A stretch of DNA of 64,000 bases, from the NCBI RefSeq assembly GCF_963678975.1, contig NC_089272.1, positions 63,872,574 through 63,936,573 of the forward strand, read 5' to 3'. The DNA comes from Dysidea avara (lineage: Eukaryota; Porifera; Demospongiae; Dictyoceratida; Dysideidae). The notes under the pieces were generated by a model, which was not told the DNA's origin, ran no database searches, and was given only the letters and a program-made list of their open reading frames with translations. Of this stretch, positions 12,048-23,075 are shown one piece after another (the stretch's first letter is position 1; each line of letters opens with the position of its first letter). A program made the translations under genes and the position numbers.

Positions 12048-12870
12048 TGTAAAGACAAGAATAAAAAGACCCTTGTATTATTAAAATATATGTTCCAATG
12101 CGTAATTTCATATTTAAAAACATGTTTTCTGTTAATCATCTAAATTTTCCAGCATAATTACAAGGATATGACAGCCATTTTAAAGAGTCGGAAGACTAGA
12201 TAGCATTCATTCGTTGCTTTTTCTTAGGCAGTACTCATGATGTTCACATGTGGGACCACCATGCACATACAAGTGGCACCATTGTTATTACAACACCACA
12301 CGAATGGGTTTACATCATTGGTTATATGACTTCCCAACCTCAAGTTGAGAGTGAAAGATTGTAATTAGGAGTTTCCCACCAAAGTAACAGCTAGGATATC
12401 GTCACTGTTGTTATTTTTACCCACCAATAGCTACTGTGTTTTGCTCACAAACAGTTGTAGGGTCAGAAATTTTAGTTAGCAGTTTCCACTGAACTAATTC
12501 ACAAAGTTATCACCCCCTCCCCAACCTAATTACCATGGATTTGTGCAATATTACGTCACCTTGAAACCACTAATTATAACTCAGTGACTGAAATTTTTTG
12601 TGAGACCACCAACAGTTAACACCAGGGTATCTAAACTAGCTAACAACCCATAAGGAACATCCATGTCGAATCCAGCTCGTAACGCGTGAAAGGCGTTTCG
12701 TCCCGTCCCATAGAACTTGTGGACATTACGAGTCTGTAGCGCCAGCATCATCCTGCGGCTCTACAGCCATTAATTTACGTCTCTACTGCTACTGTACTGA
12801 TAATAATGATCGAAGGTTATTCCGGCTTTACTAAGGGGGCGCGCCCTCTAAATGTTTATTCGTCAATTAG
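12048..12870. repeat. Dispersed repeat family B, uninterrupted copy
   Basis: It matches 23795-24435 plus 26056-26262 collinearly. Shared blocks include AAGACCCTTGTATT, GTTCACATGTGGGACCA, TATGACTTCC with ACCTCAAGTTG, GAGACCACCAACAGTTAA, CCAGGGTATCTAA, GGACATTACGAGTCT-like and AAGGGGGCGCGCCCTC. It serves as the empty-site reference for the insertion in the second copy. There is no coding content. Confidence 0.8.
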
Positions 12871-13855
12871 CACATATTTATCGAATCACGTATTGTGGTT
12901 GTTGGTGGTATTAAGTATTCATCGAATTACATTTAGTAGATGCTGGTAGTATCACTATTAACTATATTTTTGGCAGGTGGTCAGGTTGTTTAATCACGTG
13001 ATCAGGTGCACGTGATCCCCTCTCAACGCAGGTCGGTGACAAGCATGTAGCTGCTATTGCGTTTTCGAGCCTTTGTTGTAATCTGTATGGCTCGATGTAG
13101 GATTTTTGGCCCCTGCAGCTAACTCGAGCCTATCTGGACGAGAGTTCCATAGCCCAAAGAAAGCCCATAATGGGGTAGCAGGGGGTTCTAAGTGGCTAGC
13201 TAGTTGGTGTAGTTTAAACCTTGTCAAAAATGATCATCTTGTTTGAGCTTGGTTTTCCTATCGCCCAGATGAGGTCTTGTCGCCTTTGATAAGCACTGTT
13301 AAGCGTTAGCGCCATAGGGTTAGCACGTGTGTCTGCCTATTCATGGCTACCTGGCCACCTCTTTGTAAACCGTGCCAGCAGCGCAGTTTAAGAGCCGCAA
13401 ATTGCTGTTGGTTGTTGATACTGGCCGGTATAGAAAGGAATATATTTCAAAACGTTAAGTGAGTGATGTTGTATCAGTGCCATGCCCTGGTCTGGCGAGC
13501 AATCCACTGTCAGCGGACTACCCCAGCCGCTTCATCGATACTTAGCTGCGTGACACTACAGCCTTTGTTTGATTGAAGTTTTATGGTCATAGTTATGACT
13601 TATGCTAAGACTGCTTGCTATAGGTGTGTCACCAGCGTGGTGCAAAGTTGGCAGTATCAGTAGCCGTAGCTATAGCTTGTTATTAATCTATATTAAATGT
13701 ACGTGTGTATGCAAGTGCGTTTTAGTGGTTGCATGGCCTGTTGGATTTTTGCACTGTAGTCATGTGATGACCTAGCTGATGTGCAGTTGCGCTCTGTCCC
13801 CAGCTCGCAGTGCAGTCATAGTGAGTAATATTGGCTCACCTATTTGTGCACTCTT
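12871..13855. other. Intergenic, no gene seen
   Basis: Somewhat less AT-rich sequence without a supportable exon. It directly precedes the truncated gypsy element and does not contain a recognisable 5' LTR or gag. Confidence 0.45.
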
Positions 13856-14356
13856 GCATCTGCGCAAGACATCTTTCATTAAGTGATGACAGAAATGTTT
13901 GAAAACATTGAAGGTGTAGAAGTTGTAGTTGATGACATATTGGTATGGGGAACAAACGAGGCCGAACATGATTCTAGACTAATTAAAGTCCTTGACAGAG
14001 CTCGCCTACGAAACCTGAAATTGAACAAAAATAAGTGCCAATTTAATAAACAAGAAATCGCTTACCTGGGACATGTCCTGATTAAAGATGGATTGAAACC
14101 AGATCCCAAGAAAACACAAGCAATTAGTGAAATGACACCTCCAATGAGCAGAGAGGCTCTACAACGTTTCCTCGGCATGCTCACATATCTTGCCAAATTC
14201 ATTCCCAACCTCTCCCAGACTGCAGCACCTCTCAGAGCATTGCTAGAAAAGGATGCAGAATGGCAGTGGCACCAAGAACATCTGCAAAGTTTTTCAACAT
14301 TAAAACACTTATTTTGCTTACTTCAATCCCAGCTAGCCAGTCAAACTCTCAGTTGA
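13856..14356 (+). pseudogene. Gypsy reverse transcriptase, C-terminal part
   Basis: In frame from about 13856 the sequence reads ASAQDIFH, a stop (TAA at about 13882), then VMTEMFENIEG and VVVDDILVWG with the catalytic DD pair. It continues with LKLNKNKCQF, YLGHVLIKDGLKPDPKK and LGMLTYLAKFIPNLS. The frame breaks near 14310. The first half of the palm is missing, so it cannot be active. Confidence 0.85.
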
Positions 14357-15060
14357 TGCCAGCTCTGGGTGCCGTCCTTCTCCAAAACAACCATCCAATA
14401 GCATATGCTTCAAGAGCCCTTACAGACACTCAACAACGATACGCTCAGATTGAGAAAGAAATGCTCGCTGTAGTATTCGGATGCACAAAATTCCATGACT
14501 ACATTTATGGCATGCCTAATGTTGAGGTAGAAAGTGACCACAAACCTCTTGAAGCAATTCTAAAGAAACCTCTCCACCAAGCGCCACTAAGACTGCAGAA
14601 AATGATAATGACCACACAAAAATACTCACTCAATGTCACCTATCAGCCAGGCAAAGAACTTGTTTTAGCTGATACACTATCAAGAGCATACCTACCAGAG
14701 TGTGAAGAATCAATAGAAGAGGAATTTGATATCAACATTTTACAAACTCTGCCAATTTCCAATACAAAGTTACACCAACTGAAAAAAGAAACCAAAAAAG
14801 ACCCACATCTACAAAAACTAGCATCAGTGATCGCCACAGGTTGGCCAGAGACAAAGCAAGAGGTACCAGAAAAATGTTTACCTTACTGGAACTATCGTGA
14901 TGAATTATCAGTCTGCAATGACATCATATTCAAAGGTGAAAAAGTTATAATTCCCAACAGCATGCAGCAAGAAATGCTACGCAATATTCACAGCTCACAC
15001 TTACACTTAGGGGTGGAAAAATGCAAAAGAAGAGCAAGAGATGTAATGTTTTTGACCTGG
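14340..15060 (+). pseudogene. Gypsy RNase H and integrase zinc-binding region
   Basis: The RNase H core begins LSVDASS, then shifts by one base to LGAVLLQNNHPIAYASRALT. It continues with QRYAQIEKEMLAVVFGCTKF, the VESDHKPLEAI block and a conserved LADTLSRA. Then comes a linker and the HLHLGVEKCKRRA part of the integrase HHCC finger. A frameshift in a T-run near 15050 moves the following CHIC half into another frame. Confidence 0.83.
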
Positions 15061-15061
15061 A

Positions 15062-16120
15062 ATGGCTGCCCAAATTCAAGACACCATTGCAAACTGCCAT
15101 ATCTGCAGTACTCACCAACGAAGCAATACAAAGGAACCAATGATAGCACATGAAATCCCAACCAGGCCATGGTCTCAAGTTGGTGCAGACCTGTTTGAAA
15201 TCAACAACCAGAAGTATCTAGTTATGGTTGATTATTACTCAGGCTTTATTGAAATCAACTTACTCCAAAACGGCACCACTAGCAAGCAAATTGTTACACA
15301 TTGCAAATCGCAGTTCTCCAGACATGGAGTCCCAGACAAATTGATAACAGACAATGGTCCACAATTTTCTAGTACAATGTTCAAACAGTTCTCACGAGAA
15401 TATGGATTCGAGCACCAAACAGCAAGTCCATATTACCCACAGTCCAATGGCATGGCAGAGAAAGCAGTCCAAACAGCAAAAAACCTGATTAAGAAAGCCA
15501 TTCTAGACAATCGGGACCCATACTTAGCTCTACTTGAATATCAAAATACCTCCATATAAGACACATTAGGATCACCCGCACAAAGGCTCATGGGCCAAAG
15601 GACAAAGACCCTGCTTCCAACCACAACCAAACTATTGCAACCAAAACTCATCAGCCCACAGGCTGTACATAAGGAACTCAGACAAAGGAAAACAAGGCAA
15701 AAATATTACTACGACCGCCACACGGCAACTCTAAGACCATTAGTGGTGGGAGACAGGGTGATGATGAGAGCAAAAGGGAAATGGGAACCAGCAAAAGGGA
15801 AATGGGAACCAGCAACAGTTATTGCCATCAGCCAAGATGGGCCTTGCTCATACATAGTTAATACTCCAGGAGGACAAAGTTACCGACGAAACCAACGGCA
15901 TCTAAAACCAACACCTAGTAGCCTGAATGCAAAACGGCACTACCAAGCTGATCACAGCTGTGATGACTGGCTAGAGGATGCCAATATTAGTAGTGAAGCT
16001 GACACCACTGAGACTGAAATTCCAGCAGGACAAAACAGTGTACCTTCACCCCCTTTACAACTCCGCAGATCACAGAGAACAATTTGGAAGCCAGCAAGGT
16101 ACACTGACACAAACTATTGA
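15062..16120 (+). pseudogene. Gypsy integrase
   Basis: The integrase core shows the first Asp in VGADLFEI, the second in LITDNGPQF and the Glu in SNGMAEKAVQTAK, matching a D,D-35-E core. The zinc-finger half CHIC lies at the start. An in-frame TAA near 15557 interrupts the core C-terminus. The downstream part continues in the same frame to TAG/TGA near 16120, with GDRVMMRAKGKWEPA and a C-terminal tail. A 21-base tandem duplication (AKGKWEP twice, near 15770-15812) is a later change. Confidence 0.86.
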
Positions 16121-16290
16121 ACTCTGACATGCACACACATTTTAAATGCACATATTTATTGTAACTGTATGATTGCATACTCAAACAACAAGGGAGATGT
16201 AACATATATTAGGATACACGTATGCGCATATGTAACACGTGATATATATTATTGTATTGGAAGTTTTTCGTGTAGCAACTATCACAAGTA

Positions 16291-16751
16291 TCTCAATGCT
16301 GCTCAGGGAAAGTGCTAATGCCGAAAATTAGTGCCTCGATATAGTTTTGTTGCATGAGAAAGATGATCACCGTGGCGTAAAAAATTTAATGGTGATAATA
16401 TGCTGCTGGTATAGGCAGACGAAAATTAGAGGTTGGGTGATTTTTAAAAAAATTCTATATTTGGTCACCTATAAGTGTTTTCTTGCTGTATGTGATGTTA
16501 GATGGACTAATATTATTGTGTAAAAGTGATTTTTGTCACGTAAAATGTTTCTAGGGTGATTTTTAAAGGTAGCATTTTAGGTGTCGCGTGTCATTTTATG
16601 GGCGATCTCTTCTCAAACAGTACTACGATACTGTTTGATTATAACTATATATGCATACATATATACACATTCAAACTGCATACTTATTATGCATGTACAT
16701 CTGTATACAGAATATTTTCTTTACAATATTTTCTACACTTGATTTCCAACA
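16291..16751. promoter_or_regulatory. Upstream region of the RING gene (putative)
   Basis: AT-rich DNA between the gypsy 3' end and the RING start codon. An in-frame TGA directly upstream of the ATG at 16752 supports that start. TATATA-like runs occur near 16640-16670, but no specific promoter element can be asserted. Confidence 0.3.
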
Positions 16752-19269
16752 ATGAATGATGAAGAAAATGGATTATATTGCATGACATGTGAAATTTGCT
16801 GCAATCCGTATATGAGCCTCAAATATCTGCCATGTTATCATTCTTACTGTGAGACATGCTTGGAAAGATTGGTAGAAGACTGCATCATACAATGTCCAAA
16901 ATGCAGAAAGAAAACACCAGTTCCTATGGGAGGTGTGAAGAACTTAAAAGACAATCGTTTTTGGGACAATGCAGTAAAAGAAGAGGATCCACAAGATGAT
17001 GAGACTGATGAATCTGCAGATGAGACAAGTAGCACATGTCATGAAGAAGCTTCAGTATCATGTTGTTCTGGCTGCCATATAGTTCTGTGTCATCGTCATG
17101 TTCACCATCACATATGTGTGAGAAGATTTCATATGCACAATGTCTGTGTACATCACCAAGCTGAAAGTACACCAACAGAAGGTAAACTTTTGAAATAAAC
17201 AATGTTCATATGTAATCACATAATTATGTGACCCACTGAGCAAAAACCCGACTAGTTTGCATTTTTTCTCGAATTTCTTTTTATAACTTCTTTGTTATCC
17301 AGAGGGAAAACCAACAGTCTGTGAAAGTTTCAGCTATTTCTGGTGAATAATTGTGGAGTTATAGTGATAGGCAGCAAGCAAAGCAAAACAATCGATTTGT
17401 ACAGTGACCATATGGAAAAAATTACAGACACTTGTTTAATCAATCATAACTCATGAAGGAAACAAGCTATGGAAATGGGATTTGGCTCATTTTATTCAGA
17501 ATGAAGTGAGGGCATTCAGCAAGGTATGGTATTTGGCCTACATAAATCCATGCATTCAAGCAAGAATGCTGTATAAGCTCAGAAACACTCATTTCTGGCT
17601 GTACACCTAGATATGGTACATGTTGACAATACCGTTACAAAAATATTACCCTATATAACTATGTTATTTCGTTTCATCGCCATATATGAAAGTAACAAAA
17701 ATATGTTACATCAAACTTTTTATACACGAAATTAATTTTCTATGCCCGATTTACAGTAGCTGCCACAATGTACATATAAGCTCCTATTGATGTAGACCAG
17801 ATACATGAGGGTCTGGCCATGCCAAGCTAACTCACATCAAGGGCTGCAATCACTGAGCCATTTCTGGCCACTATCCTCTTTAGTTTCTACCTTTTGAAAT
17901 TAGAGTTTTAGTTTAAGCATACAATTAATGCTTACAAAACCATGAAATAGAAGGTTACAATAACCTGCTGTATTTGTGCAGTTTCAACTGCATTGATTGT
18001 AGTGCTTAATGCTGTTGTCATTAGTTCTATATAATAGTTATAGAGATATTTGTCAAGACATTGACTGGAAAGACTGCTACATACACTTTCAAGATAGCAC
18101 CTTCAGAACTGATAGAAACTTTGAAGGCCAAAATTCATGGAAGAGAAGGTACACCAGCTGATCAGCAGACACTGTTTTTTATGGGTGAGCTACTGGATGA
18201 TGAGAATAAGTTGTCAGACTACAATGTTCAAGATGAATCTACACTTTATTTAGTTAAAAAAGGTTAGTGACAAACATAAGACGCCATTACATGTTGCGTA
18301 GTGCAGTAACAGTGATCAGCTTATTTCTGAATTTCAGTGTGTGCATATGCAATTAGGCTTGTGGTGAATTGCAATGCCGGGTACATAACCAAAACAATAG
18401 TGTAGAAGACATGTGACTGGATTTGTGAAAATACCGGTGTCTTCCACGGACAATTATTCGTGATCAAAGCTACAGGTAGGAAAAGGATATTGGTTTGAAA
18501 TTAATTTTTTTGGTTCGATGTAAGCAACAAAAAAGCTGAATTGGTGGAGAAAATTTCAGGTTTGTATTTCTTTGAAACAGTGGCAAAAAGTTTTTTACAA
18601 CTAGCTCTATACCAATACTGGTTTTTTTTTATCAACTAGGAGGGTCTGGGAGCATAGCCCCCAAGAAAATTTTGAAAAATAGCCGTGACAAGATTAAATC
18701 TGGAAGCAGTCTGTGAGCGATTGAGATTCTGGAAGTAATTTTAGGGAATAGGTCAAGCTGAAGGGGACAAAATTACAATAAGAAATACATACGTATTCTG
18801 TAGGAAGGCAGATATATAACTATATGATGTCATTTTCTTAACAGGTTCAAATGCTATGTCTGCACGAGATGGGAAGGATTTCTACTTGTTTCTTTGTCAA
18901 CCACCTAAACACTTGTCATGTAGTGTATGCTATTTTCTTAACCAAAATCTTCACCTAAGTGCATGTTGCGGCTACAATTTCTGTAAGTCCTGTTTGGTTA
19001 TGCTTAAAGGACAGGGTAGAAAAGTTGAATGTCCACTGTGTTTACAAGTGCAGTTTAATACCTATCCTAACAAAGAAGCAAGTAAAGAATTTAAAAATTT
19101 ACGCATCTTCTGCCCTAATAAGGAGAGGGGCTGTCAGTGGCAGCAGAAAATATCAGATGTTTATGATCATCTTGGGAATCCTACTGGATGTCAATATCAA
19201 GATGTGCTGTGTCCTAAAGGATGTGGTAAAACAATGCGTCGACATTATCTTTCTAGTCATTTAAGCTAG
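16752..19269 (+). CDS. RING / B-box-like / ubiquitin-like / RING / TRAF-zinc-finger protein
   Basis: A three-exon model gives 357 aa: 16752-17181, 18044-18262 and 18845-19269. Donors are GAAG|GTAAAC and AAAG|GTTAGT. Acceptors are TTATAG and TTAACAG, and both junctions agree in phase 1. The second acceptor could also be TAATAG at 18037, which adds two residues. Exon 1 has a C3HC4 RING (C13, C16, C28, H30, C33, C36, C48, C51) and, after an acidic linker, a Cys/His-rich B-box-like stretch. Exon 2 is a ubiquitin fold with [20 protein letters not shown] and [15 protein letters not shown]. It lacks the terminal LRLRGG, so it is not a processed ubiquitin. Exon 3 has a second degenerate RING (CSVCYF, CPLCLQ) and a TRAF-type finger, CPNKERGC to CPKGCGK. 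The protein probably acts as an E3 ubiquitin ligase or signalling adaptor. It stops abruptly within the TRAF finger region. An alternative link to the death-domain exon at 20444 is possible. Confidence 0.72.
17182..18043. other. Intron 1 of the RING gene, with TGTGAC-type element end
   Basis: The intron contains, from 17227, TGTGACCCACTGAGCAAAAA and a downstream core (GTTTCAGCT, GAGTTATAG, AATCGATTTGTACA) shared with the TGTGAC elements at 32049-33290. No opposite end was found, so the element is probably truncated. It has no coding content. Confidence 0.5.
18044..18262 (+). CDS. Ubiquitin-like domain exon
   Basis: This is exon 2 of the RING gene. Its 73 residues follow ubiquitin almost end to end: [10 protein letters not shown] (beta 1-2), a helix with [14 protein letters not shown], the [16 protein letters not shown] turn, and [15 protein letters not shown]. 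The hydrophobic patch Ile44 equivalent is replaced (LFFMG in place of LIFAG). Splicing in phase 1 on both sides would let it be inserted or skipped as a cassette. Confidence 0.85.
18412..18470. repeat. Isolated TGTGAC-element left end
   Basis: TGTGACTGGATTTGTGAAAA matches the terminal repeat of the elements at 32561-33209 and 48017-48665. No matching right end was found within the intron. Confidence 0.5.
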
Positions 19270-20443
19270 CCAATTCACCTATCCAGTTTACAGTATAGTA
19301 ATATTAAAAATATATAAATCCACCCTCCCACGCGCTCTGCTATTTGGGATTTGAGGATGCGAAACTATTAACTAAGTCATACCTCACAAGCTTCTTCTTC
19401 TACATAGTAATGAAGTTGGTCAGCATGCACTCCACTTAGTGAAGTTCCACGCATACAAAATTTGGGTACATTATATTTTCACCATGACACATGAGATAAT
19501 ATAGCATGCTTCTACCCATAGGTACCATACAACGGGTTAATTTTGAAGGGGAGAGCAGCTGGTAAAATTGATTTCAAAAGTTTTATTTTTGAATCCTTAA
19601 ATGTCATGTGTAACACCAACAAAATAAATTTAGTAGTGCATGCTAAGTGAGTGAATTGTTATTGAGATGGCAACCACACGTACCAGTACAAATTTAGTAT
19701 ATAGTAATAATGCCTAAAAATGGGCCACTATACTCTAGGGGAAATTTTGTCTTGCAGACAGGAAATAATGAGAACACAATCATTGCACATAGCTATCCAT
19801 ATGCTTTAAGCTCTGGTTGCTTACTAACAATTGGCAATTCAAGGCCATGGCATGCCATTCAACCGTATTTCAACAGTTATATAATGAGTTCATACGTAGC
19901 TAGTGCATAGCAAGCATGAGCAAGTTCTTACATGAAGGCTTAAATCGAATATATTGTGCATAATAGCAATTTTTCAAAGAGTTAAATTTTCATAGAACCA
20001 CTGCCTTTTGAATAATTCAAAAATTAAAATCCTCCCGTTATACCATAGATAATATATACCTCCGGACACTGGAGGTATATATTGTCTATGGCTATATGGT
20101 ACCATCAATTACAGTGTGGCTGTCTTCATATCGAATCTTACTGAATCATTTCCCATATTTGCCCTCTGAAAACACTATACTTTGCAGTAATACAGTACCT
20201 GATGTACAACTTACTTCGGTCATGCTGGTAATCCTAAGGCTGCAGCACATGTTGCTGTCAGACCTTCAGTGCTGGTCACTGTAAAGTGCTAAAAAAAAAT
20301 AATTGTACAAGTTGTATGAGTGATGTATTACTGCTAGTATAATGTTTAGCTACAATGTTTTTTTTCCTTACACTAGTAAAGTTCATATCACTGTTACTAT
20401 GTACTTTACAGTACAACCGAGCAATGTTTATTATCTTCTATAG
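19270..20443. other. Stretch between TRAF-finger exon and death-domain exon
   Basis: No exon recognised. It carries the palindrome element at 20043-20091 and ends in the acceptor CTTCTATAG at 20443. If the death-domain exon belongs to the same gene this is an intron; otherwise it is intergenic. Confidence 0.45.
20043..20091. repeat. Short palindrome element, copy 3
   Basis: CCATAGATAATATATACCTC, CGGACACTGG and the complementary arm. It is the same family as 3642-3695 and 4221-4270. Confidence 0.75.
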
Positions 20444-20739
20444 CTAAAAGACCAACAGTACCACAATTAAATGATCACGTGAGATCTAAAGTTGCAACTC
20501 AGTGGAAAGACCTTGGAGCACAATTGTTGTTAAGCACTCACAAAGTTGATATTATTCACCATGACCACCCTTATGATGCCGAGACCTGCTGTACTGAAAT
20601 GTTTAAGACTTGGTTAAGAGAAGACACTGAAGCAAGTTGGGCTAAATTGGTAGATGCATTACGAGCACCTAGTGTGGCACAATTTGTACTGGCTAGTGAT
20701 ATAGAGAGGCAGTTCATGGGTTGTAGGTCCACTATGTAA
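20444..20739 (+). CDS. Death-domain terminal exon
   Basis: The exon starts after CTTCTATAG in phase 1 (two bases complete the first codon) and ends in TAA, giving 98 codons. The translation KVATQWKDLGAQLLL, then CCTEMFKTWLRED and ASWAKLVDALRAP, has the helix 2 to helix 5 pattern of the death-domain superfamily, including the WKxLG and WxKLVDALR signatures. Death domains mediate homotypic contacts in apoptotic and innate immune signalling. It is phase-compatible with a cryptic donor G|GTAAAA at 19225/19226 in the TRAF exon, which would make a 441-aa RING-Ubl-RING-TRAF-death protein. That junction is inferred. It may instead be the last exon of a gene with unrecognised upstream exons. Confidence 0.8.
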
Positions 20740-21547
20740 CTGATGTACTGAATGCTTTAGCTGTGGTTTAAATATATTCATCAGTATATAGGTACATAGT
20801 TATGACTGTAGTGTACTTAGTGCCAGTGTATATTCATAGTAATAATATATAATATTTGTTAAGGTTTTTAAACAATTCACTTTATGTTAAATGTTCACAA
20901 CTGTGAGGGAAGAAGGAATGTCATAGCTTGCACATAACACGATTATAACTGTAATTATTATTATTAATGAAGAGGGGAAGAATTCTATGGTATGTATATA
21001 TTGTGCTTACTGTATGAGAAATAATAATCAAGTATAGTACAAGCATTATATCCTTCACATGTAACACTATAATTTGTCCTGATAGCTAAGACCTGGTAAT
21101 CTTGCTTTTCATCACAACCCACATCAGCTAACTTACTGCCTCATGTTCCGTATTACTGTAGTTGGTCACATACACATATGCTTCAGATGTTGAGAGAGTC
21201 TGGCTATCATTTACACCAAAGGAAACATTTTGCTTGCTGCAGAAAAGACTGTAAGTAGAAAAGACTGTAAGTATTAGCTTAAATGTCCTTAGTAGCTCAG
21301 ATAGCCTGCTGCTGTTTTGATTACTATAGCAAGGAATGATGGCCACCCAACCACAATAATCGAGGAAGTGGAGCCAAGAATGTACTTTGTCTTCCTAGAT
21401 TGGATGCCTGGCTGGTGTTTATAAAATTATAACATAATGTTAATGCCAAGTAGTCAGCAAGAGTAAACATATAGCTGTCATGATATGCATCATGTGATTT
21501 ATGTGTATTGCAGGCACACACACACACCTACTTGTTAGCAAAAAGGC
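20740..21547. other. Intergenic, nothing recognised
   Basis: 3' flank of the death-domain exon, AT-rich. A 17-base duplication AGAAAAGACTGTAAGTA occurs near 21240-21272. No gene seen. Confidence 0.4.
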
Positions 21548-21549
21548 TA

Positions 21550-21746
21550 CAGTGCTCCCTCAATTATCCGAACCTCTATTATTCGAACATTTGGTTATCC
21601 AAACAGTGGAATTGACTGCTCTATTAGAGTATTTTGTCTAAGATGTATGTTCTATTAGAGTATTTGAACAGGGATCTGTAAGAATGGGCTTTGATTATCT
21701 GAACATCTCTTGGTCCCAAGGGGATCGGATAATCAAGGGAGCACTG
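21550..21746. mobile_element. pogo/Tigger-like MITE
   Basis: The ends CAGTGCTCCCTCAATTATCC and GGATAATCAAGGGAGCACTG are inverted repeats flanked by TA on both sides (21548-21549 and 21747-21748), the TSD of Tc1/mariner/pogo elements. It is 197 bp and non-coding. Two copies of the CTCTATTAGAG module lie in the middle (21614-21665). Confidence 0.85.
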
Positions 21747-22074
21747 TATACATCTACTGGGTAGTCCCCTTTTCTCATTTTAAATAATTGACAAGCGAAC
21801 TGGTGACATGCCCTGTTTACATTAATTAATACTCAGGGAGCAAGTCATCACCTGTAGCAAAAGTAATTATACATACAATACACCTACAGTGTAGCTACAG
21901 TGGAACACCTATGAGTACAACCTGGACTAGTGCCAGCTCAACTGAATAATAGTACTTGGACAACTAATTCTGCTTCTGAAACAGTGCGTGTATGGAAGAT
22001 ATATAAAAGTTGAAGTATCCAAAAGTTCTTGAATTCATTTTAATAGTATTTGTATCAGCATAGCCTCAAAGTAG
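21747..22074. other. Intergenic, nothing recognised
   Basis: Short AT-rich gap between a MITE and a LINE remnant. Confidence 0.4.
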
Positions 22075-22376
22075 TGCTGGTCCATTAGAATCTCGAAGAA
22101 CAATTTTCCATAATCATGTTGTACAATATTCTCAACCAAAACGTTTACTTACCACCCGAATACATACTACCTCCAGTCATCACAGTACCGAATACAGACA
22201 AGATCATGCCATGCATTCAGACTGTTAGAATCATTTTGTAATATTGATACCTACAAGTACTCCTTAATACCTTCCACTTACTACCTCATCACATTTTTAA
22301 ATCGCAGACACTTGACCAGTTCAAATCCACACTACGTAATCATTACTTTGCAATTAATGGCTAAACTTTAAGTGTG
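22075..22376 (+). pseudogene. LINE ORF2 C-terminal remnant (copy 4)
   Basis: Pieces read FYKIIHNHV-like, QYSQPKRLLTTRIHTTSSHH, a SF-NIDTYKYSLIPSTYY block and LDQFKSTLRNHYFAING followed by a stop. This matches the extreme C-terminus of LINE proteins (SFFPRTI...LDxFK...). It has several frameshifts. Confidence 0.6.
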
Positions 22377-22799
22377 TATAACCTTCTATTTGTAAAGTTT
22401 CGCAAATCAGTAACTAATTCTCTCAAATCAAACTGTGCATGTCATCATGTTGTTCAAGGGTGTGAATATAGTAATTTAGTCTATGGAGTGTGAGTGTGTG
22501 AATATGCTCATGCTTGTGCCAGTTATGTCAGTGTAATTTGGGTAGGTAGAACCATCAAGTATAATGCCAGTGCATAAGGCTGAATCTTTTGCATGTGATA
22601 CCGGAGAAGCTAAAATTCTTATAACAGGTATACACAGTGAAATATATAAATATAATCTCTCTTGTTGAGGGAAGAGTGACTGATCATGATACTCTAATTC
22701 AACATGGCCTGTATAAAGCTCTAGTGCATTGGAAATTGTGCAATTAGACCATTATACACAAGGCATGTATGTGTTGATGTACGAAGGCTTTGATTTGCT

Positions 22800-23075
22800 A
22801 TAATAACTAAAGACCAACAGAAAACCAATTGCCTGATCCTTGATCATGCATAGCTACCTAATATTTCAGTTCAGTGGAAAGATCTAGGATTATATAAAAT
22901 TGTTGCCAAATACTAATGAACTTGACACTATTGAACATAATCATCAAAAAGATGCCTGGAAATGCTGAGTACTAGGACAATGAAGCTAGCTGGGTTAAAT
23001 TGATAGTTGTCTTTAAGAGCACCAGGCCTTATGGAAAATGTGTTGGCAAATAAGTTAGAGATGCAGTTACCGTGT
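22800..23075 (+). pseudogene. Decayed death-domain exon copy
   Basis: It shows the same order of blocks as the exon at 20444-20739 but with stops and shifts: AAAGACCAACAG at the start, VQWKDLG, a middle ELDTIEHNHQKDAWKC and an EASW-KLIVV-like block. The acceptor is also decayed. It is a tandem, now inactive, duplicate of the intact exon about 2.4 kb upstream. Confidence 0.65.

Larger units (their letters stand above)
13856..16290 (+). mobile_element. Ty3/gypsy LTR retrotransposon, 5'-truncated and decayed
   Basis: The order reverse transcriptase, RNase H, integrase identifies a Ty3/gypsy element, of a type often annotated as K02A2.6-like. The left end falls inside the reverse transcriptase just upstream of the VVDD box, so gag, protease and the 5' LTR are absent. 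A polypurine tract AAGGGAGA at 16190-16197 is followed by TGTAACATATATTAGG, the likely start of the 3' LTR. The LTR end near 16287 is a guess. Multiple stops and shifts make it non-autonomous. Confidence 0.88.

Noticed and set aside
13356-13855. Possible 5' LTR of the gypsy element
   Set aside because: No match to the putative 3' LTR start (TGTAACATATATTAGG) exists upstream; the element begins inside the reverse transcriptase.
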